This document shows, piece after piece, positions 21,933-33,405 of a stretch of 64,000 nucleotides of DNA (positions are counted from its first letter, which is position 1; the number at the start of each line of letters is the position of its first letter). Position numbers and translations under genes: made by a program. Origin of the DNA: Serpula lacrymans var. lacrymans S7.9 (lineage: Eukaryota; Basidiomycota; Agaricomycetes; Boletales; Serpulaceae); contig NW_006763290.1 in NCBI RefSeq assembly GCF_000218685.1, forward strand, positions 3,312,908-3,376,907, given 5' to 3'. The notes under the pieces are model-generated. The model did no database searches, was not told where the DNA came from, and was given only the letters and a program-made list of their open reading frames with translations.

Positions 21933-23400
21933 ATGGACCAGGTACCATCTGCAAGCAGCGAGCAGCCTGTCTGCATGGAATCTTCCCCAGTGGATGCCTG
22001 CAGTAAGAAAACTGAGGACCATCTTGATGGCAAAGACAACTCTTTGATTGAAGGCATGTATCTAAGTGCCAATATGGAAATAGAGTTAATTGGCGAGAAC
22101 ACGGCAAAAATATCAAAGGAAGACTGTGGTGATGCAGAACTAGTGCAAAATGTCAGTGATCACCCTCTCTGTGTGTTGTTGGAGGGTGCTGATGCCAATC
22201 TGCTGGGGGATATTCCTACAAGCCACATTCAGTCAGGTCCAGCACATTATCAAGGTCAAGATTTACACAACTTATTCAAACTTATGCAAGGATTGCAAAA
22301 GTTGGTAGCAGAGTGCAAAGATGCAATTGTGAACAATAATCAACTGCAAATGTGCAAAGGTAATACAATTGCTCCCATTCACCAACCAATCATTAAGTTA
22401 TCAGGGCATCCTGTGCGTTGTCTAGACTTGTTAAAGAGGATGGTGGTATGTATATCTTTGCGTAAATATCAATATTGATAATCTTTCTACAGCATGCGGT
22501 AGCAGCTCATGTTATACATCTGGCCGGCCAGACCAAAGTCTATGTTCCATCCGTGACTATACAGGAGTTAGAAGCCTTTGCTCAAATGTAGAGCACCTGT
22601 CAAAAGAGAAGGATTGAATGCATCTCTTGCTGCACGGCCAGCAATTTCTGCATTGATATTCTCTTGGTTCCAGGAGCTTGTGGAACAAGTCAGCTGTACG
22701 GGTTTTTGCGGATAACTTTGTAGTGTTTCACGGCATCAATAAGACACATACAGCCTTACAATCTGTAATTGACCACTTCCACATACACATCAAGGGGCTC
22801 AAGGCCAAAAGACAGAAACAATCCAAGCCTGCTACAGTGCAAAAGCTGTGTAGTGAGCAGGAGAACCGCAAACAATGTAAATATTCTGTGAGTTGTTGCT
22901 CCTCAGTGAATAGTTGATATACTAATGCGGTGTTGAAGCTTTTTCATAGGTATTTGGACATTGCCACAAACAGCATATTCAGTGGCACTTTTGACCGCCA
23001 TCCAGGTATGCTTCAAGAGCCTGGCCCTGATGGAATTTTGAGCAATGAGTTGGAGGAAGGACAGTTTAACGGTCATCAACATTTTAAAGTCTTGGAGCCC
23101 TAGTTTTGTGCCCCCATTGGTATAATGTGGTTGAGGACTTTTGATGTGATTCATTCCATTTGCCAGAAGTTTGCATGGGATAAACAGGGTGCTTGGCCTT
23201 ATCTGTGGAATTCTCAAGCTGAGTATAGCCCCAGCATCGCATTTGTGCCAGGCCTTCCTATCAACACTTACCGCAGTGAACGGCTCTCAATGTGAGGTGA
23301 GACAGACTTACAGTTTATGATCAATCCTAAAGAGGAGGAGTTTGATTTTATGCATGATCCCCATATTCTACAGTAAGATTTAATACCTCACTCTGTCAAA
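21933..23400 (+). pseudogene. Unclassified multi-exon gene relic
   Basis: Exon 1 starts ATG 21933 (MDQVPSASSEQPV), encodes about 170 residues and ends at GTATGT (22445). The next exon, after TTTCTACAG at about 22492, reads HAVAAHVIHLAGQTKVYVPS, then hits a TAG near 22589. Another frame continues SAVRVFADNFVVFHGINKTH to about 22877. After an intron ending TTTTTCATAG, YLDIATNSIFSGTFD, WLRTFDVIHSICQKFAWDKQ and YSPSIAFVPGLPINTYRSER follow (22950-23300). The pattern suggests a low-copy protein family of basidiomycetes with no named domain that I know. Stops at 22589 and about 23104 and frame changes mark it as decayed. Confidence 0.5.
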
Positions 23401-24560
23401 GACCACTTCACAGTATTTGTTGATAGGTTCTTGACATCAAGGATATTTTTCCATCCGGCTTATCCAGGGAATCATTAATTCCGCCAGTTTGGAGTTCATT
23501 AAGCAGGATATAGCTTCTCTTCTCTTTATAAAACAGTCTTCTCTTGTACATGTGCAATCATAATAGTTTCATTACATGTTCTATATAGAAGTTCCTGCAA
23601 CCAAGAGAGTAATATCCAGCTATCAATTTTACTAGGAAAAACATGTATGCCAGGCATAGCGCAGGGTAAGTAATATCAAGATTTCTATCGCTTATTGATC
23701 TCTCTAACCAAGAGTATTATGTGCACAAGGTTGGCTCATTTCATTCCTGCGTGAGTCAAGATGCCTCAAGGCTGCCATTTCATTGTCTTGTGATACCTGA
23801 ATGTATGTATATGAAACATACATGTAGGCCTAGGGTCAGCACTATCAGTTTGTTCCTTGACCTCCCCACTGGCCTGAATGTCTTCCAAGTATTGCAGACC
23901 TCTGAAACAGGTGATTATATGCAGATGTAATTCACACTGCACAACTTTCAACCTGTCAACAAAGTGTTTTGAGGGCCCGAGGAAACCTCAAGCATGTTCT
24001 ACCAGAGATGACTATGTCTGAGATGATGGAAGGCTGACTTTGTGTTAAGGATCATCCATTCCCATTCCAGCACGCTGAAGTAGGAAGAGAGGGATCTCAA
24101 GCAGAAGTGGCCAGGGTCCTGCCATGAGCAGCACAAGGATGCATTGCAACCTTATGTACACCCCAGACTATACATATACACAGTCTCAGGACATCCTGGC
24201 TTTCCCAGGTCTTGGTGCAGTCACTCAGGCAGTTGGCACTCACTTCCAGGCTTAGTCAGGTTGTCACCACTTTATTTGGTGACAATAGGGATATCCCAAG
24301 CAAGTTTCAGCTCTCGTCAACGGGAAAATCACTCAAAGCTCCATTAGTTGACTCTCACGATGTCTGATACAACAGATAACAAAGCCCAATCCAAGGGCAT
24401 TAGTTTTTCCCCTCTCTGATATTCTCCCATAGACAACATCTTATAACCTCCCATCATCAAACTCACTTACAATATCTCCAAACAAACACCCCAACAACAA
24501 TTTCATGAATCAAGAACCCATTCACCAGACCCATCAATCCCAACCCTTTCGTACAACCAC
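23401..24560. other. Stretch without a supported gene
   Basis: No credible exon. Short open frames are not codon-like. The region separates the decayed gene from the gypsy gag fragment starting at about 24570. Confidence 0.5.
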
Positions 24561-24569
24561 AGCCCACAA

Positions 24570-24755
24570 TGACTTCAACTTTGAAACAGCTGGAACTGTT
24601 GTTTGGCGACTATCAAGATAAAAAAGAACCTACTACTTGGGTTCATCAATACCAGCTCACATTTCAAGATAACTAGACTGACACCCACAAAATAGACCAG
24701 TTTGGGTTGCACTTAGCTGCAGGCAGCCTTGCAGACAATTGGTACAGACATTTAA
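24570..24755 (+). mobile_element. Retrotransposon gag N-terminal fragment
   Basis: ATG at about 24570 gives MTSTLKQLELLFGDYQDKK, then TTWVHQYQLTFQDN, one stop, and LHLAAGSLADNWYRHLM. This is the start of a Ty3-type capsid domain (aromatic W...Y..F followed by A..WY..L). It is cut at 24756 by a family A LTR. Confidence 0.6.
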
Positions 24756-25170
24756 TGTAACAACCAAGGGTTTGTATACTTTGGTGCACAACTTAGACAA
24801 GCTACAGTGAAGTGAGTGGGAGTGGTTACCCCTTATGATAGGACCAAGTTAGTTGTGGGTAAACAATAGGAAGACTCGCTAAGGAGTCTCCTTGATTTAT
24901 CAGGGTTTATATACATCTACAGGTTTGTTTGTACATGTGTACTATACAGTTGATGAAGGCAGTGGCTGATGATGTCATAGGGCACAGCCCATGTGACCAG
25001 CTCCACTGCGTGAAAGACTTATAGCTAAGAATAAAGAAAAGCAGCGCAGCAAGAGAAAGTGGAGTTTGAACAAAAATTGAAAGTGCCGCATAGCACAGTG
25101 TGTGAAAACTATGGAAGAAAGTTAAAGTGGAGAATGAAGTTTAAAGGTCCAAAAATTGTGTATTGTAACA
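24756..25170 (-). mobile_element. LTR, family A (copy 2, reverse)
   Basis: About 415 bp from TGTAACAACCAAGG to GTGTATTGTAACA, in reverse orientation to copy 1. The flanks (TTTAA on the left, CTTTG on the right) do not match, so this is not a simple solo LTR with an intact target duplication. It may derive from recombination between two insertions. Confidence 0.88.
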
Positions 25171-25700
25171 CTTTGTCCCTGTTTTTGAATTTGGCTATCT
25201 CAATATCTGTCAGAGGAGGGGGTAACTTTGCAAGCTGTTTGCATTTGAGTAACTTGATTTTGAGAAGCTGTTTAAAGTTGTTGTGGACACATATCTAAAG
25301 TCAAATTTATCAGAGACAACCCAAGAAATTACTTACACTGGATGTACTCCTAGAATGGGCCATGGAGGGTTTTTGGTGTAATTATTATCCTCTAAGTGCT
25401 TATCTCAGGCATGGATCTCTGCAATCTTACCTCCATCATTATTGTCTTCCTCATCAGATTTGACAGCCTTGCATTGATTACGCCTAGTTCAACCGACAGG
25501 TGTTTTGATTACCACCTTTTCCGGGGACACTGGGCAAGACTTCATATCTTCTTTTAGTCATGCCATACCCTTGGTTACTGTGTCCATGATGTTCTTTGAG
25601 ATGTGGCCTCCAGACCTTGTTACCGGGAACTCAAAGAGCAGCGCTGGCGGTCATATCATTACATTGCAGGCCCAATCAGTGTGATCTAGAGTAGCTATAG
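25171..25700. other. Spacer inside the decayed gypsy-2
   Basis: No long open frame. It would correspond to the gag end and the protease N terminus of the element but is too decayed to align by eye. Protease-like sequence resumes at about 25715 (VKYQGHRE). Confidence 0.5.
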
Positions 25701-25709
25701 TAGCTATAC

Positions 25710-28172
25710 CTTTATTGTCAAGTACCAAGGACACAGAGAATGAGTCACTGCTGAAGCTACCCAACTAGGGAAGATTAATTTAATCTTAGGCTGGACCTGG
25801 CTATTTAAACACAATCCTGAGATCAACTGGCAGACAGAGGTTGTCACATTGTCATGTTGCCCTCAGGAGTGTGATGACTTAGGGAAGCCAAGTCATGTCC
25901 ATCAAACTGAGCTTAATGAAAGAATAAATGCTGGTCACATTTATGCCAAGCTTAGATCTTTAGAAAAGATTGACAATGATGATGACGAGGTAAAACCCAA
26001 AGAAGAGATTAAGAGGCTGGTACCTCCCAAGTACCATGACTTCTGGAAAGTCTTTTCTAAACATATATCAGAGCGCTTCCTAGAGGCTAAGCCTTGGAAC
26101 CATGCTATAGATTTGAAGGACACTTTAAAACCGAGAAAAAGACATATAATACCACTCTCTGCTCCAGAAAGAGATGAGGTATCAAGTTTCATAGATGAAC
26201 AGCTTAGGAAGGGTTACATCAGACCTTCCAAAAGCCCTATGACGTCCCCGATGTTCTTCATTCCTAAAAAGGATGGTAAAAAGCATATGACTATGGACTA
26301 TCGTTACTTGAATGAGTACACGGTTAAAAACACATATCCGCTGCCTTTGATCAGTCAGCTAGTAGACAAGTTGGCTGGTGCCAAAATCTTAACAAAGATG
26401 GATCTTAGATGGGGGTACAATAATGTACAAATCAAAGAAGCAGATGCTTGGAAGGCCGCGTTCACATGCCACCAAGGACCCTCTGAGCCTCTCATGTTCT
26501 TTGCGTTGACCAATTCACCGGCGACCTTCCAGAGCATGATGAATGAGACCTTTGCGGATATGGAAAACTATGTCATCATTTACATTGACAATTTATTAAT
26601 ATTCACAAAGTCGGACGATGAGGCTGAGCATGACAGGATCGTGCAAGAAGTCCTTCGACACTTACAGGAACGGGACCTATTTGTCAAACCCAAAAAATGT
26701 AACTTTAAAGTAAAGGAAGTAGACTTCCTTGGTATGATAATTGGCCAAAATGGAATCAGGATGGATCCTGAGAAAGTTCAAGCTATATTGGATTGGCCAG
26801 AACCTACTCACGTCAAAGGAGTTAGGGCCTTTCTTGGCTTAAGCAATTTCTACTGAAGATTTGTTGAAAACTTTGCAAAGATAACGAGACTGTTGAATGA
26901 TCTCACTAAAAATGATATTATTTGGCATTGGGGCACTAAAGAACAAGAAGCTTTTGATAAGCTCAAACAGGTGTTTACAACGGCACCCATATTAGCATTT
27001 CCAGAATTAGACAAAGAGTTCCGGCTAGAAACCGACCCTTCTGATTTTGCTACTGGGGCTGTTCTATCAATTAAATGACTTGATGATATTTGGAGGCCTT
27101 GTGCCTATTTATCACATAGTTTGTCGCCTACAGAGCGCAACTATCAAATTTACAACAAGGAGATGCTGGCCATCATTAGAGCTTTAGAGCACTGGCGACA
27201 CTATTTAGAAGGTGCTAGGCACCAATTCAAAATTTGGACTGATCATAAAAATCTGGAGTATCTTATGACGGCCCGAGACTTAAAACAAAGACAGGTCCGC
27301 TATGCGGTGTACTTGTCTAGGTTTAATCATAAATTAATTCATAAGCCTGGAAGTTCTATGGGGAAAACAGACATTTTATCCAGAAGAGAGGATTATGCCA
27401 ATGGCATCGAAGATGACAACAAGGGTGTCACCCTGATAGACCAATCCAGGGTTGCCAATGTTCAAATTGGGCAGGATTCCGATCTTCTGGAAGTCTTCAA
27501 GAAAGACATCTCCTCAGAAGAGAAGGCGCACCTTAACCGCAATGAAAACTATTTATGGGAAGATGGGCTCTTCCGTTTTAAAGACAAAATCTATGTGCTG
27601 GAGTCCGCAAGGATCAAGGCAATAGACAGACATCATGACACTCCAGTGGCTGGGCACCCTGGATGGCAACAAACAATGGAGTTGATCTCCAGAAACTACA
27701 TGTGGCCTGGCATGGTCAAAGACGTACAGGAATACATAAGATCCTGTCTGAGATGTGCCATGGCAAAGAATTCACATCAACCGCCGGCCGGTAAACTTAT
27801 GCCAAATCCAATACCAGCTGGTCCTTAGTAGGTTATATTGGTTGATTTCACAACGGATCTACCTGAATCAAATGGGTATGATTCAGTAATGGCGGTGGTA
27901 GATTGTTCTCCAAAGAAGTAGTGTTCATTCCCACCAACAAAACTATTACCGCCGCCGGTACGGCAGATTTATTTAAAGATTTTGTATGGTCTATCCATGG
28001 ATTGCCAGAAACAGTTATCTCCAATAGAGGACCACAATTCACTAGCATATTTACAAAAGAGTTATGCTGGATGCTGGGCATTAAACCTAAATTATCAACG
28101 GTGTTCCATCCGTAGACTGATGGACAAACGGAGAGGCTCAATCAGGAATTGAAACAATACCTCCGAATATTT
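25710..28172 (+). mobile_element. Ty3/gypsy pol relic (gypsy-2): protease end, RT, RNase H, integrase
   Basis: Protease C-terminal part (LILGWTWLFKHNPEI, about 25790), then RT from about 26010 with HAIDLKDTLKPRKRHI and FIPKKDGKKHMTMDYRYLN. RNase H: TDPSDFATGAVLS and SPTERNYQIYNKEMLAI. Integrase zinc domain: HHDTPVAGHPGW...CLRCAMAK (27630-27765). Core: LPETVISNRGPQF and DGQTERLNQELKQYLRIF. The RT box reads YIDN instead of YIDD (about 26585), and the second integrase Asp reads N (SNRGPQF, about 28020). Stops at 26856, 27078, 27828 and in the integrase core confirm inactivation. It ends abruptly at a family A LTR remnant (28173). Same lineage as the copies at 7-9 kb and 39.5-43 kb. Confidence 0.92.
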
Positions 28173-28216
28173 ATGTCTGAGTTGTGCGCCAGAATAACTA
28201 ACTCTTGGTTGTTACA
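28173..28216 (+). mobile_element. LTR, family A (copy 3), 3'-end remnant
   Basis: Only the last 44 bp of the LTR remain: TCTGAGTTGTGCGCC through CTTGGTTGTTACA. It is fused directly to the integrase coding sequence after QYLRIF, indicating a deletion that removed the rest of the LTR and the end of gypsy-2. Confidence 0.85.
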
Positions 28217-28229
28217 ATGTCACCTTTGC

Positions 28230-30231
28230 AAAAATGGTGGGGGATGTAATGAACCTGCCAAGTCCAAACAGCCGTGTCCAAGGGGGGGTGTCTCATTTGC
28301 CTTGTCAAGGAGAGATGGTGGTGGTGTTTGGAGAAGATGAGCCAATCCTTGGCTCAACTCTGGCACAAATATCAATGCCATCATCACAACTTTGGTGTCT
28401 GCTCACTGGGACTTGGACATTCATAACCCCAGTATTTAGATTGATAGTGTAAAGTTGGCAATAGAGGGGAGTGAGTATCTGGATGAGACCTTATAGAGGT
28501 ATTAATGGGAAGGACATTGGTGTCAACTTCCTGTTGATGATAAACTACATGCAGCTGGTGACAAAATGTCAGAGGTGAGTCATTTTGATATCTGTTAGCA
28601 TCTGATGAATTTGATCTAGTATGCTACACTTTCTCTAGCATTAAACTCTGTACCCAACAGTCTCTCAACGGTATCTACAATGCAGAAGTTGCACATGTCC
28701 CCAGCCCAGCAAACGAACTTTTCATGGCTGGCATTCAATTGGCAGTAAATTTGCTGTGATTTCTGGAGGCGGGTATACTGATTCTGGTGGCAGGACTTGG
28801 TCTCAGGGTATCCATCTCCAGAATGGAGGGCACCCTGCTATGGGACTTGGCCAACCTTCTACAATCTCCCATTCTTAGTGAGTATGACCTGTACTATGGC
28901 AAAGGATATTGTTTGGCTAATATTACAGTTAGGAACTGTGAAGGGTGATCTGGTTATAGATTGTATCATACCCACTATTAGTCATATGCACCATCTGTTT
29001 CCAATCAATATCAATATGGCCTCAATATTCTCCCCATCAATGCTTTCAGAACACCACATTTCTTGGCAGTTTGATTGCACTGACATTGCATCCTCCAACG
29101 GATTTTTTGACTCTGTGATTTTGAAGTAAGTCACTCATTCATTCTTGCATTCCATCATTCCCTGATTTTTTCATGCACAGCAAGTTTACATTACACAATT
29201 GAAATACTTAACATTGGGCATGGTGTTACGATACAACCGTTGATGCCAGCCTTAACCCGCCTAACCCGCTCCATCAGCTTGGCTACGAGCTTCTTGCACA
29301 AATGGCATCTTTCCTGCCTAGACCTTACAGCCCTCCTATCAGATTCACAACACTATCTGGAATCTTCAGAAAATGACGGTGAAGATGAATGAGTTTCACA
29401 CCTAACTATTCAACAAAAAGGTGCTGAAAAGGAGAAGATAGTCATACACACCGCTTATGACCAATTACTGCCTCAAAATAAGCATTTTTGAGCTGATCAT
29501 GATCATTAAGCCAACAATGTTTGGACAGAGTGTAAACAAGAGCATGCTGAAAAGGGCGACAGAATTAATAACGCAGATGATTTGCAATCACAGGTATGTA
29601 ATTCATCTTCAGGATACTATAATACATATAATGGTCCATTTGTTGTCAGCTCCGCAGGCACTACAAAAAAGGAATGAAGATATCTGATGGCATATACATT
29701 TGTATCCCTATGGATGCTATTCCCAAGTATGTCTTTCACAAATTTCCAATGGCTGATTACTCACTTGTCTGAAGCTCCCTGGTGGATATCCACAACTCTG
29801 ATGAGACATTAATGGCATTCATCCGCACCAGTCTTCCAGCAAAAACACAAAATTCTCTTACAGACAACCTACTAGCCGTGTTTGGGACCGTGGATCTATT
29901 GACAGAGACGAACACCCGCATTGATGCTGACTCTACCTTTCAAGCACTCCACTTGTTATGGTACAATCGCCATTGTACCAAGGTAGGGTTGTTTATTTAC
30001 AATATGTTCGCTATTGCTGACACTTCACAGGGTTATGAAGCTCCATCTGATATCCCTCCTTCTATGCTTGACAGAGTTGGCTGTGTACATACCAACCACA
30101 GTCAGATGATTCCATCCATCTCCAAGGATGTCAAAGACAACCAGAAAATGTTTCAGTCCCTCAAGATCATCTTCAAAGAGTTGTACTCAGTCTCTGACTC
30201 GGACTGCCTCAGTAAAGCTAAGGGAGTCAGA
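28230..30231 (+). pseudogene. Paralogue of the 17.5-kb dioxygenase-linked gene, truncated before the oxygenase domain
   Basis: Shares with the 17.5-kb gene the block IGVNFLLMI(N/S)Y(M/I)QLV(T/A)K, ending at a GTGAGT donor at about 28575, and the later block F(Q/E)ALH(L/F)xWYNRHCTK with a GTAGGG/GTGAGC donor, followed by APSDIPPSM. Additional stretches here are SGGGYTDSGGRTWSQGIH (28760-28815), MLSEHHISWQFDCTDIASSN (about 29038) and LMPALTRLTRSIS (about 29250). Many stops and frame changes are present. The part corresponding to the iron-binding domain is absent because the relic ends in an LTR (30232) and then a Tc1 element. Function unknown; useful as a second copy that confirms the exon structure of the first. 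Confidence 0.6.
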
Positions 30232-30648
30232 TGTGTGGTCTGACATTTTTTATACTCTGATGCACACAACGACCAGCAAGAGGATTGATGGAGGAGTGGG
30301 TAAACCCCTTAGGAGAGAACTGAGTTAGTTGTGGATATACAACAGGAGGACTTGCTGAGGAGTTTCCTGGATCTATTGAGGTATTTTATACCACTACAGG
30401 TTATTTGTACATATTGTACTATACAGTTGATAAGGCAGTGGCTGATGATATCATAGGGTGCATCCAGTATGACCAGCTCCACTGCATGAGAAACTTGTAG
30501 CTATAAATAAAGAAAAGCACACGGCGCAAGAAAGTGAGAGTCTGAACAAAAAGAAAGCGCCACACAGCACAAGTGTGTGTGAACTTTTGAGAAAGAAAGT
30601 TAAAACAGAGAAAGAAAGCTGTAAGTCCAAAATGTATGTATCATAACA
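30232..30648 (-). mobile_element. Solo LTR, family A (copy 4, reverse)
   Basis: About 417 bp, diverged, from TGTGTGGTCTGACATT to ATGTATCATAACA. The flanks GTCAGA (30226-30231) and GTCAGA (30649-30654) form the target duplication (5 bp plus one matching base). It is inserted in the paralogue relic, whose reading resumes after it for about 60 bp (FKYVNNTGSTPIDAELYT). Confidence 0.88.
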
Positions 30649-30718
30649 GTCAGAGGTATTCAAAGAAGTTTTAAATACGTAAACAACACTGGCTCCACAC
30701 CAATTGATGCTGAGCTAT

Positions 30719-31815
30719 ATACAGTAACTCCAAAAACCCTTTCCATGTTTACTCTGGGTGTTATGCATGAAGCATACCATTAAACAGCTTGAGTATTACA
30801 TTTAGCTTTGGTGGAATTATAAATAGTACATAATTTTGGCTATAAAATTGCCCCATGGGTCATGTGATTTGGTTCACATGCCATAGAGATATGGTTAATT
30901 TAAAACAGCAACACCATGGAAAGGGCTTTTTTCACTTTTGAATTGAAAAGGGTGTTTGGATATTATCAGTACTTGGTATAGCCTCCTTTTGCCCTAAGCA
31001 CTGCCTGAATCATTCTAGGCATGTTTTCAATCAATTTCTGACACTCCTCAACTGGTATCTTCTCCCACTCTACTTTAGTCCTTTCCCACAATTCATGAAT
31101 CTCATTGTGGGGATTGTCATACACTGAAAGCCTCCTTTTGAGACAATCCCAGAGACATTTAATAGGGTTTAGGTTAGGAGACTGTGCAGGCCAAACCATA
31201 GTGTTAAATGTTTGCTCCTCTAGCCAGTCCTTGACCTTCCTGCAGGTGTGCTTGGGGTTATTGATTTGCTGAAAAATATTGTTAGGAGCATTGAAACCAT
31301 AATATTCTAGGGTTTCCTGGAACTCATCCTTCAAAATCTGTAGGTAAAGGTCCCCATCCATCCTACCATCAATCTTGGTAGCAAATATAACTCCTTTCCA
31401 AGTCATACAGCCCCACATCATTAAGGAACCTCCTCCAAACTTGAGTGTTCCATCTACCAGCCTATCACTAAGCCCTCACCTGCCTCTTTCTATGCCCATT
31501 TGCATCCATCTGACCCAAGGCAATTGATTTTAGTCTCATTAGACCATATTACTCTTTTCTAGTCCTCCAAAGTCCAATCCTTGTGCGCATAGGCAAAATC
31601 CAAACAAGCTTTATATTGCCGCCTAGTAGAGAAAAGGGGGTGTTTGGACTTCACCACAGCCTTCATACCAGATTTCTTCAAATGAGACTAAACAGTATTG
31701 GATGGGAGGGGCTGGTGTATGATGCTGGTAAAGGGTTTGGTCACTTCAACAGCATTTTCAGCTTTGCCAGAGGTAATAAGATGTTGGGCATGTCGGATAT
31801 TGATAGGTGAAAGCT
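30719..31815 (-). pseudogene. Tc1/mariner transposase, catalytically dead
   Basis: Minus strand. The N-terminal remnant (RHAQHLITSGKAENAVEV) starts at about 31810, cut by a family A LTR. Then HPLFSTRRQYKACLDFA and the catalytic core follow, ending GGYTKY at 30966. The three acidic catalytic positions of Tc1-like enzymes are all changed: WSDE reads WSNE (about 31540), QDN reads QIN (about 31260) and NPIE reads NPIK (about 31165). There are also stops in the N-terminal half. Left end: ACAGTAACTCCAAAAACCC at 30720 next to TA, plus an internal inverted repeat (AAAAACCCTTTCCATG at about 30735 against CATGGAAAGGGCTTTTTT at about 30913). The right terminal repeat was not found. Confidence 0.88.
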
Positions 31816-31820
31816 TGGAA

Positions 31821-32210
31821 GGACAATTTCATTCTCCACTTTAACATTTTTTCATAGTTTTCACACACTGTGCCATGTGGCACTTTCCATTTTGTTCAAA
31901 CTCTATTTTCTCGTGCTGCACTGTCTTTCTTTATTCTTAGCTACAAGTCTCTCACGCAGTGGAGCCAGTCACACGGGCTGCGCCCTATGACATCATCAGC
32001 CTTTGCCTTTATCAACTGTATAGTACACATGAACAAATAGTCTGTAGTAGTATAAATACCCCAATAGATTAAGGAGACTCCTCAGCGAGTCCTCCTATTA
32101 TTTACCCATAACAAACTCGGTCCTATCCTAAGGGAGATTACCCTCTCCTCCACTCACCCTCTCTGCCTGTCTTGTTTGTGCACCAGAGTATACAAACTTT
32201 GGTTGTAACA
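31821..32210 (+). mobile_element. LTR, family A (copy 5), 5'-truncated
   Basis: Matches family A from about base 25 onward (ATTTCATTCTCC) to the 3' end TTGGTTGTAACA at 32210. The first bases are missing and the LTR abuts the truncated Tc1 transposase. Confidence 0.88.
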
Positions 32211-32991
32211 GTAAATGTAAAATAAAAGTGAAAATAGACGCCAAAAACTGTTGTAACAACTCATGTAACATGTAGGTCATCCTATGAAAAGGTTGGGATG
32301 TCCCTATAGATTTCTAAGAAGATTTGACAAGGCTTAATAGTGCCATGCTTAGCATTTTTTGACAGCTTCTCAGGATATAATGATTTGGAATTTGGTTGCA
32401 ACTGCCTATTCATGTGTACCTGGTCTCCCACCAGCTTTGGATTCTCCATCTTATCCCTATCTAGAAGCGGGCTTCTTACTGTGACCTTACTGTGTTGTTA
32501 CCAGGGAAATAATGTGATACATGCAAAAAAAACCCATTGTAGTTGAAGGGAAAACAGCTTATAATAACATGAATAGCTAAAATATTGTCAACTCAGTGAA
32601 TCTGTGTTAAGACCTTAAACACCCATTACTGCCCTACTACCTGGAAAATCATGCAATTAAAACTCACAAAGAAAATATTTTCTCCTACATGCCCCTATGC
32701 ACAACCTTTGGCATCAATTTCCACTTCTTTCTAGATGAATATTATCCATATTTAGTAGTAATTCAACATAATGCTAAAAGTAATTATATCCACCTGATAC
32801 AAATTGCAAGGTAGCCTTACCCCCAGGGTTTCCAAGCTCACTTCCTACCAAGCCATTAATTACCACAGCTATGTGATGAAAGTTTGCCAAAACAAATGTA
32901 GGTTAATATCTAACCTGTGAAAATAGGAACACTGCAGTAGGATGTAATCAGCTAAACAAATTCTAATATAGTTCTATTGCATATTACTTAC
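32211..32991. other. Spacer between two family A LTRs
   Basis: The two LTRs are in the same orientation, but this 780-bp interval shows no gag-pol sequence. It is therefore ordinary flanking DNA or a non-coding internal region, not a recognisable element body. Confidence 0.5.
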
Positions 32992-33405
32992 TGTTACGAT
33001 ACACAATTTTTGCACCTTTAATTTTCATTCTCCTCTTTAACTTTATACTGTAGTTTTCACACCCTGTGCCATGCGGCACTTTCCCTTTTGTTCAAACTCC
33101 TTTTTCTTGCGCTGCACTGCCTTTATTCATATTTTAGCTACAAGTCTCTCACGCAGTGGAGCTGGTCACACGGGCTGTGTCCTCTGACATCATCAGCCAC
33201 TGCTTTATCAACTGTATAGTACAACATGTACAAACAACCTGTAGTAGTATATATACCTCAATAGATCCAGGAGACTCTTCAGCGAGTCCTCCTATTGTAT
33301 CCTCACAACTAACTTGTTGAAGCCTAAAGGGTAACCACTCCCTCATCATTATCTCTATAGCTTGTCTGAGTTGTGTGCCAGAGTAACAAACTCTTGGTTG
33401 TTACA
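32992..33405 (+). mobile_element. Solo LTR, family A (copy 6)
   Basis: 414 bp, TGTTACGATACACAA to TTGGTTGTTACA. Perfect target duplication CTTAC at 32987-32991 and 33406-33410. Complete LTR. It contains a TATA-like TATATATACC segment and a GTACAACATGTAC palindrome. Confidence 0.94.

Noticed and set aside
31821..33405. Family A LTRs at 31821 and 32992 as the two LTRs of one full element
   Set aside because: Same orientation, but the 780-bp interval has no primer site next to the first LTR, no polypurine tract and no coding sequence. The second LTR has its own target duplication.
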